Of a DNA stretch of 64,000 bases, positions 1 to 9,682 are shown in pieces (position 1 is the stretch's first letter; each line of letters opens with the position of its first letter). The notes beneath the pieces are model-generated. The model made no database searches. It was not told where the DNA came from and saw only the letters and a list, made by a program, of their open reading frames with translations. Source of the DNA: Fusarium oxysporum f. sp. lycopersici 4287 (taxonomy: Eukaryota; Ascomycota; Sordariomycetes; Hypocreales; Nectriaceae); assembly GCF_000149955.1 (NCBI RefSeq), contig NC_030997.1, forward strand, positions 930,001 through 994,000. The letters are read 5' to 3'. The position numbers and the translations under genes were made by a program.

Positions 1-1003
1 CCCATGGCCTTTCCTTTCTATTTACCCCAACTCTGAGAGATTCATACACCTCTTTCCCGGAATATTTGAATGATGCATGAAGTGGCACTGCACCGTGGAA
101 CGGCCCTGATTGATGCACCAACACCTCTGCGCAACTTGAGCATGCATCCAACGTATTGACTCGGCTGTCTTCCCCTCAATCGTAGCACATTACACAGGCT
201 TTCTTGCATTCTCCTTAGTCACTTGTAAGACCCTATAAAGATAATTAAGAAAAAGACTTCCCGCGATATTCGGGTTCCGTCTTTATGCACGCATGGAGCG
301 GCCTCGACTTCAAAGCCGCTTCAGGGAGATCGAAGTCACTTATTCCATTGTGCCCTATATAGTCCCATTCTTCAAAAGACAGAACAATTGGTACCAATTT
401 TAATGTATCAAAAGAAACTCATCATTACCTAGGTATAAATGCGCCCAGCTAGAGCTAATTGGTTTGCGTTGAAAGCTGAAGGCTTCATGTAATGTTTACA
501 ATACCGTTTATGCTTTAGACGAGGTACCTAAACGAAGTTCTGCACGACGTAAATCTTCGTGTTGTCTCGTGATCGGAATATCACTGTTCTTCAAATGGTA
601 CAAGTGTCACCAAGGTCGAACTGAGGATGTCGACATCGATGGGGTACAGATTTAAAACAACATTACCAATTTGATGTCCCCCACGCTTTCATCTTAATCT
701 CTTCTGCGCTCTTGACGGTTTAGGTAAACTAGCATCCAAGTGGCACTTCGTCTATTACCGCTATTTCTTCCATATTGTGTCATGACAATCGATCATGGCC
801 AGTGACTATCATCCTACGGCGTTAGGTATAATGTCGTCTCATTGAAGTACGCTGAGAATATTTCGGCTACGTCTGGCACGTTCCAGCGAAATGCGGCTGA
901 GTATCCAGTGACTTACATTTCCAATCAACTATACTTTCAAAGCTATCTCCCTCTACTGACTCTCCTTGGAAATACATGAAGAGTTCCATATCTTTGCCAT
1001 TCT
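1..1003. other. Intergenic, no gene seen
   Basis: No long reading frame with protein-like composition and no RNA gene is recognised. The last few dozen bases are probably the 3' untranslated region of the minus-strand dehydrogenase that follows. Confidence 0.5.
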
Positions 1004-2285
1004 TTATGCACCATTGGCTCCTTGAGCTCCGTTGCTACCATTGCGTATCTCCAAAGTGTGTTCATCACTTGGCTTGCGGGCTCCCTTCAATGTCACCTTC
1101 GTTTCTTCCCACTGCTCAAATCTTCTATAAGCAATTGGTGCATCCTCCAAGCTGTACTCGTTTGAGAAAAGGAAACCAGGCCTTGCCCTTCCACTCTTCA
1201 CAAGCTCCACGAGAGCCTTGATGTTCCTCTTGATATCCACAAGTCCACCTTGGATACGGATTCCCTTGATCCAGGCCTCAGCCATCGGAAACTTGATCTC
1301 AGCCTTCAAGTCAGGCTTATGAACTATTCCTTTGCCACCGAATTCGCTGACCAATGCAGTGATGTGTACTCCGATGACGCCAATACCGCCACCGGAGGTA
1401 GTGATCTTAACAGCCTCACGAAGAATGTAGTCCTGCTGCGGCTTTAAGTCATCATTGAGGCAGACTTCACCCACCGCGTCAATAGCCCGGGTAACGCCCT
1501 GAGGTCGCAAAGCAAGGATCTGATCAGATGCCTTGCCTCCGCGGGTAAAGTTGATGGGCTGCGCACCAATGGAAGCAGCCTTGGCGAGGCGCGAGGCAAC
1601 ATGGTCAATTACGTAGACATGAGCGGCCCCGCGAATTATGGCGCTGTATGCAGCCATGAGTCCGATGGCTCCAGCACCGAATACAGCGACAGTATCGCCA
1701 GCTTCAAAACCAGAGAAGTTAAGAGCAGTCCAGCCAGTAGGGAAGGCATCTGTAAGAGGTAGCCATTCCTTGTCATCAAGCTTATCGGGGAGTTTTGCCA
1801 TTGAGGAATCAGCCCATGGAATACGAGCATACTCGGCTATTCACAAATGTCAGATGCATGAATATGAAGATAACCAAGAAAGCGATCTCACCTTGTAGCC
1901 CAGTATCGCCATGGAACATTCCACCAAGACCAAGGCCAATAATGGGCTGATCCGTCACAAGCATTGAAGGCTTGGGTAGTAAGTTTCCATCCTCTGCGAA
2001 GGCCAGAATGAGAACTCGATCACCGGGTTTGAAGAAGTCCACGGCTGGACCGACTTCCTCGACGATGCCAACGGCCTCATGACCCACGCCGAACTTTTCT
2101 TCTGTGCCGAAGAGACCGTGGTAGATATGAAGATCAGAGCCACAGATAGCGGAGGTGGTGATACGCACGACTGCATCTTCTGGTTCGATGAGCTTGGGGC
2201 GTGGGATGATGTTGACAGACATGTCACGAACGTTACCCTCCCACTGGACAGCACGCATGAAGCCCGTCTTCGAAGAACTATCCAT
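1004..2285 (-). CDS. Zinc-type medium-chain alcohol dehydrogenase (formaldehyde-dehydrogenase-like)
   Basis: Predicted NAD(P)-dependent alcohol or aldehyde oxidoreductase of the MDR superfamily, 408 aa in two exons (2285-1892 and 1836-1004). The 55-nt intron has a GTGAG donor and a TAG acceptor, and removing it restores the family segment LQAEYARIPWADSS. Visible motifs are the catalytic-zinc region CGSDLHIYHG (Cys48, His53), GHEAVGIVEEVG (His69, Glu70) and the Rossmann glycines GAGAIGLM in exon 2. The nearest recognisable type is the glutathione-independent formaldehyde dehydrogenase group. The loop after GDRV, which in most relatives carries four structural-zinc cysteines, has none here. The C-terminus is a short Gly/Asn-rich tail. 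It sits tail-side of the broken P450 gene on the same strand, so it may join the same pathway, but the substrate is unknown. Confidence 0.88.
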
Positions 2286-2830
2286 TTTGAAAAAATAGTA
2301 ATTTTAGAAGGCAGGGAAATTAATTATTCAAGAAGTCTTTGCTTGAAGCTTGCTCTCCTTCTATTCAGCGGGTGGACAACGCAATTTAAATCAACCAATC
2401 CTTGTCAACATCAATTCCAGTCGGCTTCTCAAAGTAGAAAATGACGTGATATAGAAGGATCTGATCAGTCACAAGGTTTTAAGCTTAGCTGAGATATGTA
2501 AGAAATACTACCCTTGGGAATGCTTTGGTATATTATATAGTAAGCGGGATGGACTTGTGATGGGAACCGTCAGCGCCCAGCCTCACCGCGTAAGATTGGT
2601 TGGAGTAATACGAGGCTATGCCAGATAACATGACCGGTAGCAGGTATTGATTCGACTAGACCATTCCTTGTTCCCTCGTCAAAAGTTCTTATAGGCCTAT
2701 GGATGGTGAATGGGTCAAGAGAGATGATGTTCTTACTATCAGGCGTGACATTCCCAAGGCTTACACGGCACTGTAACAAATGAAGCATCCGAATTATATA
2801 CCCAACTCTAACATTTACGGCTTTTGAGAA
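2286..2830. other. Intergenic between dehydrogenase and P450 3' end
   Basis: This stretch holds the presumed promoter of the minus-strand dehydrogenase and the 3' flank of the P450. A 72-codon minus-strand frame at 2570-2788 shows no family resemblance and is not called. Confidence 0.4.
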
Positions 2831-3337
2831 CTATCTTCGCCAAATCTTGACCGGAAGCTTGCCCATGATCAAGTTAAAGGCTTCGAACCTGTCAACCTTA
2901 AAATCCTTAGTCGGCATCGCGAAGTCATAACGATGGACCAAAGTCGCCAATACAATCTGCTGTTCCAAATACGAGATATTTCGTCCGATGCACCCTCTCG
3001 CGCCCGCTGAAAATGGGATGAAGAATGGTTCCATCCTCTTTCGTTCCTCCAGGTTGAGCCACCGTTCCGGTTTGAAGACATATGGCTCAGGATAAATGTC
3101 CTCATTGTGATGAGCGCTCCAGATAGTCATTGATACAGACGTATCGCCTGGGATCCAGGTGTTCATGATTTTAGCGCCTTCAGGTGGTGTTCGTCGTGGA
3201 AGGCCTGAGCTGACAGGTGGAATAAGACGAAGGCCTTCGTCGAGGCAGGCTTTGAGATATGGGAGGTCTTTGACTTTGTCGAATGGCGCAATTATATCGT
3301 CTTCATCCATAACAGCAGCAACTTCGTCCCTTAACTT

Positions 3338-3346
3338 TTGCATCTG
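3338..3346. repeat. Left 9-bp target-site duplication (TTGCATCTG)
   Basis: Identical to the nine bases at 6287-6295 on the other side of the element. It lies within the P450 codons for Gln-Met-Gln on the minus strand. Confidence 0.96.
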
Positions 3347-3444
3347 GGGCGTCAATAGGTGCGCACCTGGATGCGCACGTAAGTGTCACGTGTTGCGCAC
3401 CCGGTGCGTCTGTAAGGGAGTTATGTAAGCCCAACACCCTTGTA
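3347..3444 (+). repeat. Left terminal inverted repeat of the MULE
   Basis: 98 bp, GC-rich. It contains three close copies of TGCGCAC (and a related TGCGTC) plus a CACGTG palindrome, which are candidate transposase-binding sites. It pairs with 6189-6286. Confidence 0.95.
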
Positions 3445-3515
3445 GCTACCCCTTTCCCGTTGATAAAGAGCCTCACTTCGCCGCGCAACGATCTACTCAA
3501 ATCATCTCTCCTAGA

Positions 3516-6062
3516 ATGAATCCAGTTACAGCTACTCGTCAATTTTCTGATGACTGCCTGCCTCCTGAACGCGAGTATGGCTCTCGGGAAGCCCTACACG
3601 CCGCGATCAATGCATGGGCAGCTCCCAGGGGCTATGCGTTTGTCACTGGGAAGTCGAAGAAAACAGAGAGCGGCAGACGAATTGTTTTCTTCAGCTGTGA
3701 CCGTGGAGGAGCACCTCCAAAGGCCTCGGGCGTACGGCAACGGTCAACTACAACACGGCGTACAGGGTGTCAATTCTCAGTCCTTGCGAAGGAGGCCTTG
3801 GATAAGACAACGTGGCGCCTTACACACCGTCCTGGCAGCGAGTTTGCCCATCACAACCACGAGCCAAGCACAAGCATGTCTGCACATCCAGTCCATCGTC
3901 AACTATCCAATGCAGATAGGTCAACTATTAACAACCTTGCAAACGCTGGTGTAGCACCGAAAGAGATCAGGTCCTACCTACGTCAGAACACAGAGTCTCA
4001 TGCCACCCAGCAAGACATCTACAACTGCATTGCACAAGGCAAACGAGACCAGAAGAAGGGCCAGAGCACAATCCAAGCTCTTGCTAATGAGCTTGAGGCT
4101 GAGGGTTTCTGGAGTCGAATACGCTTCGACGAGGATGGTCGGGTTACAGCTGTGTTGTTTGCCCACCCAGAGTCGCTAACATACCTTAAGTCATACCCGG
4201 ATATACTTATATTGGACTGCACATATAAGACAAACAAGTATAGGATGCCTCTTCTCGATATCGTCGGTGTTGATGCCTGTCAACGATCATTCTGCATCGC
4301 CTTCGCCTTCCTCAGCGGCGAGGAGGAGAAGGACTACATCTGGGCGTTAGATCGGCTACGTTCAATGTACGAAGCCTGTAGCGCAAGGCTGCCATCTGTG
4401 ATCCTTACAGACCGCTGTCTGGCCTGCATGAATGCGGTATCTCATTGTTTCCCGGCTGCAGTATCGCTTCTATGCCTTTGGCATGCCAACAAGGCAGTCC
4501 TGCGTTACTGCCAGCCAAGCTTTATGCGTCATAACGATGCGGCTCAAAAGCCTCAAGGCCACCAAGAGTGGAAGGACTTCTACGGAAGATGGCATGAGCT
4601 CGTGGCATCGGCAAATGAGGAGACATTTGAAGACAGGCTTCAGCAGCTCAAAGAGCGCTATGCTTCAGCTCACGCCCGGGAGGTCGCCTACATCATCGAA
4701 ACATGGCTTGACCTCTACAAAACAAAGCTCGTGAAAGCTTGGGTTGATCGGTATCTTCACTTTGAGAATGTGGTTACATCTCGAGGCGAGGGTATTCATC
4801 AGCTCATCAAGGTGTACCTTGATACTTCCCAGCTAGATCTCTTTGAGGCCTGGAGGGCTATCAAGCTGGCGATACTTAACCAAGTAGCTGAGCTCCGAGC
4901 AAACCAGGCGAAGCAGCAAATCCGAACACCCATAGAACTCTCAGGGAGTCTATACAGCATCATACGAGGCTGGGTATCTCACGAGGCATTGCGGAAGGTT
5001 GAGGCGCAGAGAAAGCGGCTCCAACAGGACAGACTCCCTGCCTGCACAGGAGTCTTCTCAGCAACGCTTGGGCTCCCTTGCGCTCACACAATTGAGCCTC
5101 TTCTACAACAAGCCCAGCCGCTTCAACTACACCACTTCCATACGCATTGGCATCTTCAACGAGAAGGAAACCCTCAATTGCTCATAGAGCCCCGCCGTCA
5201 GTTCGATCAGGTGCCAGCTACGTCAACATTGCCGAAGACTAGCACTCAGCGCGAGCCATGTGCATTTGAGATCGTCGAACAAGCATCACAGACGAGAGCC
5301 AACCCCAAATGTTCAAGATGTCATACACAGGGCCACAGGATGAGCTCAAAGGCATGCCCATTGCGATATGCGCATCTTGTATCTCCCTCAGCTTCTACAG
5401 CGCCCCCAAATACGCTGCCGCCATCGACTACACCAAGTTCGGCTCAACAGCCAGTTCCCGATCCATCCTTATGCTCAATTTTGCCACAGCAGCAGGTAGC
5501 GCCGCCAGCGGCACTATGTGATCAAGAGATGGTGCCGTCCCCGCCAGATATAATAGCACTGCCATCCTCATCAGCGGATGTACCTCCACCACCAGATATG
5601 CCGCCATCGGTACCAGCGTCTGGGCCAGACATACGCTATGATGACCCTCGTGCTATATATGATCGATATATTGCAGCACGGATGGCATGGTATAACAAGC
5701 TGCCTCGAGGTAGCTTAAAGACTAACCAGGAATATCGAAAGGCAATGGGCCTCCCTCAACGCTACGATAAGACAAGTTACAGCTGGTGTTTGGATTATAA
5801 GCAGATGGGTAAGCGATGCACATCAACGATACCTGGACGGGAGTGGACTAAGGAGGAGATGATGGCGTACTTGGATTGGACCAGGGTAGAAGATGAACGT
5901 GTGGAGAGGCAAGTCGCCCAGGAGATGGGCGACAACCCTCTGGCGAACAGGCGAACAGGCATGAAGGAGATTTGGAAGAGGGTTGAGCAGGACATGATCG
6001 ACCAACAAGCTCTGTACTCGAACGATAAACTGGCTGAAGACTGTATCATAGTTACTGCTTAG
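3516..6062 (+). CDS. MULE transposase (FAR1-like/MULE/zinc knuckle), 848 aa
   Basis: Transposase of the element, one uninterrupted exon on the strand opposite the P450. Residues about 15-115 form a FAR1/WRKY-GCM1-like DNA-binding region (YGSREALHAAINAWA, then a Cys/His-rich stretch ending in HHNHEPS). The central MULE catalytic domain shows LILDCTYKTNKY (first Asp, about residue 234) and ILTDRCLACMNA (second Asp, about 299), followed by LLCLWHANKAV. A short SWIM-like LPCAHTI is near residue 525, and a CCHC-type knuckle, CSRCHTQGHRMSSKACPL, starts near residue 598. The C-terminal part is Pro/Ser-rich and then charged. The ATG lies 71 bp inside the left TIR boundary. No stop or frameshift is seen, so the protein is probably functional. 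Confidence 0.95.
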   Translation: MNPVTATRQFSDDCLPPEREYGSREALHAAINAWAAPRGYAFVTGKSKKTESGRRIVFFSCDRGGAPPKASGVRQRSTTTRRTGCQFSVLAKEALDKTTWRLTHRPGSEFAHHNHEPSTSMSAHPVHRQLSNADRSTINNLANAGVAPKEIRSYLRQNTESHATQQDIYNCIAQGKRDQKKGQSTIQALANELEAEGFWSRIRFDEDGRVTAVLFAHPESLTYLKSYPDILILDCTYKTNKYRMPLLDIVGVDACQRSFCIAFAFLSGEEEKDYIWALDRLRSMYEACSARLPSVILTDRCLACMNAVSHCFPAAVSLLCLWHANKAVLRYCQPSFMRHNDAAQKPQGHQEWKDFYGRWHELVASANEETFEDRLQQLKERYASAHAREVAYIIETWLDLYKTKLVKAWVDRYLHFENVVTSRGEGIHQLIKVYLDTSQLDLFEAWRAIKLAILNQVAELRANQAKQQIRTPIELSGSLYSIIRGWVSHEALRKVEAQRKRLQQDRLPACTGVFSATLGLPCAHTIEPLLQQAQPLQLHHFHTHWHLQREGNPQLLIEPRRQFDQVPATSTLPKTSTQREPCAFEIVEQASQTRANPKCSRCHTQGHRMSSKACPLRYAHLVSPSASTAPPNTLPPSTTPSSAQQPVPDPSLCSILPQQQVAPPAALCDQEMVPSPPDIIALPSSSADVPPPPDMPPSVPASGPDIRYDDPRAIYDRYIAARMAWYNKLPRGSLKTNQEYRKAMGLPQRYDKTSYSWCLDYKQMGKRCTSTIPGREWTKEEMMAYLDWTRVEDERVERQVAQEMGDNPLANRRTGMKEIWKRVEQDMIDQQALYSNDKLAEDCIIVTA

Positions 6063-6188
6063 ATTATTATTAACGCCTACATTACTTATATCCCAATTAT
6101 GGCACCGTGAGAAAAAATCTGTATAGCAGAGCAGTTCGTCATCTAGAGATTAGAAGCAATACAATAAAATACAATAGGCTGGCTGGCA

Positions 6189-6286
6189 TACAAGGGTGTT
6201 GGGCTTACATAACTCCCTTACAGACGCACCGGGTGCGCAACACGTGACACTTACGTGCGCATCCAGGTGCGCACCTATTGGCGCCC
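6189..6286 (-). repeat. Right terminal inverted repeat of the MULE
   Basis: Reverse complement of 3347-3444 with a single mismatch near the outer end (T versus C at the sixth base). Confidence 0.95.
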
Positions 6287-6295
6287 TTGCATCTG
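6287..6295. repeat. Right 9-bp target-site duplication (TTGCATCTG)
   Basis: Perfect copy of 3338-3346, marking the right edge of the transposon. Counting one copy only restores the P450 frame. Confidence 0.96.
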
Positions 6296-7336
6296 CTTGG
6301 GATGACTAATCAAAAGTTGAAGGATATGTGTCAGGGCAATAGCTGTAGTCTCAGCTCCAGCATCGATGATAGCAGAGGTCTCAGCGACAATCTCTCCCCA
6401 CTCAAGTTCGTTAGGAATACCATTCTTGTTGACCATTAGACACGAGAAGAAGTCATCGAGTTTTTCTCCTGCCTCATATCTCCTCAGTCTGTCTTTAGCT
6501 TGGTGGTAACAAATATCTCCCCACGGTGCACTGGTGGCCCAGTAGCTCTTCCACTTATTGGGGACGACTTTCGAGATACGGGCTAGCCATGGGTACAGTT
6601 CATACTCCCAGACGAAGATAGACTTGCACATGGCTGCGGCGTTCTGGGCTTGGCGGTATCGTGCCGGATAGAGTGTTCCGTCGGGTTTTTCGGCAAGGAC
6701 TTCATCTGTACCGGTCTCGAGAAGAGTCATCTTTGAGGAGAGAGCTATATAGTTGATTGCTTCGATAGTCCAGAGATTGATCCAGTGGTTGAAGTCAACT
6801 GTGAGATCTTCGGGGTCGGGATTGGTGTTTGGCTTCAGAGGTCCCGTGCATCGTTGATCAAAAGCATCAAGTAATCGCTGCGTGGTATACTGAACTTTGA
6901 ACTCCCACTTCTCAAGGTTCCTTGTCGCAAAGGCAGCAGATAAGAGTCTTCGTTTTCTGCTATGATCACCTTTATCAACAACATCGAACAAGTTACGATG
7001 CGTTCCGGCTAGGACTGTCTCCTTGTGATCTTTCGTGCACTTTGTCTGATGACCGTAAATGTCTCTGACGGCCTGTGGATGGCTGAATGACAATGCGTTG
7101 GGTCCGATCCTGAGAATGTGCTCGTCGCGGCGATCATGTTCAGCAGCGAGCGTCTCGGATCGGGTGCCAGTGTGACTGAGATAACAGTGACGCAGATCCG
7201 TCAGAGGAGAAAGCCAAGAGAAATTTGCGTACTTCCTCAAACCCTTGGGATCAATGAAATACAAGATGATGGGATAAATGAAAAGACGAATCAACAGGGC
7301 TGCAAGGCCGGCCCCAAGGAGAATGAATCCGATCAT

Positions 7337-7788
7337 GATTACAATAGCGTTTAGGATGAAGGTGAGTTGATTGATCTCGAATTCATGAGGAGTCGGATCT
7401 TATATCTCAACCGTTCAACTCAGAGGGTCAAATAGTGCGGTGACAACACCGATGCATAACTGAGATGTGCACCAATGAAACTTCTCTATGTTCTCCATAT
7501 TCAGCAGAATTGGATATCTATTGTTAGATAAATTGCCCGCGGGATTCACATTTCGGCGAAACACTTCCTAATTGAGATGGGTCGCCAAGCAGCTGGAGGA
7601 GTAAATTTCCGTTCCTGGTAATGGTGTCGAAAAGGTGGGATCGTGGGGTTGCGGGGAAGACGTGCACTAACATGACATCAATCGTGGGCCAGAAACAGCA
7701 ATTGATTCCGCGGGAAACACATCACGATGTGAGTGGTCAAAGAAGCGAATACCAACTTTCAATTTACGCGAGCTTATTATGGAAAGCT
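7337..7788. promoter_or_regulatory. Upstream region of the interrupted P450
   Basis: About 450 bp between the P450 start and the 3' end of the reductase, both on the minus strand. It should hold the P450 promoter. No distinctive box is recognised. Confidence 0.35.
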
Positions 7789-8850
7789 CTACTCGTCCCT
7801 CTTCTGAATCTCAAATAGCTGCGGCAGCAAACCAGACAGCATATCGTCCAAACTCTGCCATTTGATGCCCAAGGCCTTCTCAGTTGCACTTGCGTCTACA
7901 CCAAAATGCGTAGAAGCCTCCCTCAACCCCGGTGTTCCCGTGGGAATCTTATCCTTGTTTTTCCCCGCAACCTCTTGTGCTACATCAGCGATCTCTTGGT
8001 TACAGTACACTCCCGCCGCAAGAAGATATCTTTCACCTCTAGCTTCAGGAACCTGAATAGCCTTGAGGTGCGCAAGAGCTACATCTTTGACACTAACCCA
8101 GACAGGGCCTTTGGTGGCAGGTATCTCGCCGTCTTGGCCGGCGGAGACAATACCATAAACGATTTGGTTGGAGGTGTTGAGATGTTCTGATGACTTAGGG
8201 ACAGCACCTTGCAGGAATGGTCCAAACACCATAGCCGGGTTCAAGCTTACAAGATCAAAGTGTGCAGCTGGATTCTCTTCCATCCACTTCCACGCCACCT
8301 TTTCAGCAACGGTCTTGCTGGCGCGGTACGCAACTGCTGCAGCTGGTGCATTTACACCATCCTCGTACGTCAATGGAGACCAATCTTTGGCAGTATAAAT
8401 CTTGCCCGGCTGCAGTCCTTTCGAGGCATCGTAGATACCTGCAAATGAGTTGGTATGCACAATGCGCTTGACGCCACCAAGCTGATATGCTGCGTTGAGG
8501 ATGGCAGTTGAACCCTTGACAGCAGGGATCATAAGGTCTTTTTCCAAGTCTGTTGTATCGTAGTGAAAAGGTGCAGCGAGGTGCAGAATTGCATCAGGTC
8601 GAATGGAGCCAAAGGCTGAGATGTATGATTCAACGGAAGTGATGTTCTCAACTACTCTGACAGAGAGATTGGGATCTCTGCCATGTAGTTCAAGAACTTG
8701 CTCAACTTTTGTCTGAGATCTGACGGTACCCAAGACCTTGTATCCTTCACATAAAAGAAGAGCAATACAGTGTTGGGCTATGAAACCATTGGCTCCAGTA
8801 ACGGCGATAAGAGATGGTGGCAGAATGGGCTTGGGATATGCTGAAGGCAT
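7789..8850 (-). CDS. Extended short-chain dehydrogenase/reductase (dihydroflavonol-4-reductase/GRE2-like), 353 aa
   Basis: Predicted NAD(P)H-dependent ketone/aldehyde reductase of the atypical extended SDR family, single exon. The cofactor motif TGANGFIA is at residues 18-25. The catalytic Ser lies in VHTNSFAG, and YRASK supplies the Tyr-x-x-x-Lys pair. LNPAMVFGP is the usual substrate-side segment. Length is normal for the family, which includes methylglyoxal reductase Gre2 and plant dihydroflavonol reductases; no specific substrate can be read from the sequence. Its promoter contains a GC-rich island with GCGACGG boxes that recur upstream of other genes of this region, suggesting joint control. 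Confidence 0.9.
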   Translation of the reverse strand: MPSAYPKPILPPSLIAVTGANGFIAQHCIALLLCEGYKVLGTVRSQTKVEQVLELHGRDPNLSVRVVENITSVESYISAFGSIRPDAILHLAAPFHYDTTDLEKDLMIPAVKGSTAILNAAYQLGGVKRIVHTNSFAGIYDASKGLQPGKIYTAKDWSPLTYEDGVNAPAAAVAYRASKTVAEKVAWKWMEENPAAHFDLVSLNPAMVFGPFLQGAVPKSSEHLNTSNQIVYGIVSAGQDGEIPATKGPVWVSVKDVALAHLKAIQVPEARGERYLLAAGVYCNQEIADVAQEVAGKNKDKIPTGTPGLREASTHFGVDASATEKALGIKWQSLDDMLSGLLPQLFEIQKRDE

Positions 8851-9682
8851 TTTGGCAGCGACAACTCCAGTGAATGGTTGCGATAACGCTGGAAATCAGG
8901 TTCAGGTTATGATTGGAAATGTTTGAAGACTATCAAGGCGGTCATTATCGAACATACAGAGGTCTATTCTATTCTATTGACAGCTCACCCGCGGTATTCA
9001 TCGCCTGTGCTTCTTTTAGTCTAGCCTTGTCATGGCCGTCGCAATGGTAACTTTGCGACGGCTGCAGCGCCGGAGCGCGTTCGATCAAATCAGCGACGGG
9101 TCCCGCCGATCGCGCTCCACTCTCGGATAGCGGCGCCGATTTTGTCCGAGAGCCGATTGATTCTCCTCATGTTGAGATGACGTCACAAGCAGATTGTCTA
9201 TTACTTGGAGTACTACAGGTTAAACCCGCATAAGCAAACAGCTGAGCATTTTATTCGATAGTTACGCTAAGTTCTTCACTTGCTTTCGGTTTACTTCTCT
9301 CAGTTCAGGCGCTATCGTCATCTGTTGACAGTTTGCGACGGATTATTGAGTCCTACCTTATCGTTATCGCTAAGCTGATAGCACCAATAACAGCTGTTAT
9401 CGGCCACGGTCAGTGCTGAGCATAGCATACCCTGTACACAGTCAAAAATCCCAGCATACCATGTAAAAAACAGAAATAAAGCGATTTTATGTAATCTCAT
9501 AAGTGTCAGAAGGTTTTACAGAGCAGCAAGATACCAGACTAGTGAATCAAACGACAACAGCTGGGCTTTGGCCTCCCGTTTTGCAGAACCATGTTGATCT
9601 ACTAAGATTTGGCATATAACTCATCTGACCTGTACCACCTCCAGGGTCAACGTTTTTTAATCGATGCGTTGATTGATAATGA
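8851..9682. other. Intergenic between reductase promoter and FAD monooxygenase 3' end
   Basis: The first 300 bp are the reductase promoter with a GC-rich, palindrome-bearing island (9036-9152). The rest is AT-richer and has no credible gene; a 60-codon minus frame at 9318-9500 has no recognisable features. One further GCGACGG occurs at 9335-9341. Confidence 0.5.
9036..9152. promoter_or_regulatory. GC-rich regulatory island with nested inverted repeats
   Basis: It contains CCGTCGC-N12-GCGACGG (9036-9061), a further GCGACGG (9093-9099), the inverted pair GGAGCGCG/CGCGCTCC (9072-9079, 9111-9118) and CTCTCGGA/TCCGAGAG (9120-9127, 9145-9152). It also has two 13-mers that recur with one mismatch each in the promoter near 16.48 kb. 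CGG/CCG-rich symmetric sites are typical targets of Zn2Cys6 factors. Regulation is inferred from sequence only. Confidence 0.5.

Larger units (their letters stand above)
3347..6286 (+). mobile_element. Intact Mutator-like DNA transposon (Hop-like MULE), 2,940 bp
   Basis: A complete cut-and-paste element with 98-bp terminal inverted repeats (3347-3444 and 6189-6286) that match at 97 of 98 positions, starting GGGCG(T/C)CAATAGG. It carries one uninterrupted transposase frame and is flanked by a perfect 9-bp target-site duplication. Long TIRs and a 9-bp duplication are hallmarks of MULEs. From memory, the Fusarium oxysporum Hop element is about 3.3 kb with about 99-bp TIRs and an ORF of about 836 codons, so this looks like a member or sister of that family. 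The near-identical TIRs, perfect duplication and intact ORF indicate a recent insertion and possible activity. Confidence 0.96.
2831..7336 (-). pseudogene. Cytochrome P450 (benzoate 4-monooxygenase-like) split by a MULE insertion
   Basis: Membrane-anchored haem monooxygenase. The 5' part (7336-6287, 350 codons) has an N-terminal hydrophobic anchor, the HSRKRRLLSAAF segment and the I-helix AGAETTAIALT. The 3' part (3337-2831, 168 aa) has the ExxR motif DEGLRL, the FKPERW segment and the haem loop FSAGARGCIGRN, with the cysteine at about residue 466 of the ancestral protein. Codons on either side of the insertion abut in phase after the 9-bp duplication is counted once, giving a family-typical length of about 518 aa with no introns. 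The segment around YGH and GTHRNLFDV resembles CYP53-type benzoate hydroxylases; the exact family is inferred. The 5' half now ends a few codons inside the transposon, before the haem-binding cysteine, so the product should be inactive in this isolate. Confidence 0.9.
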
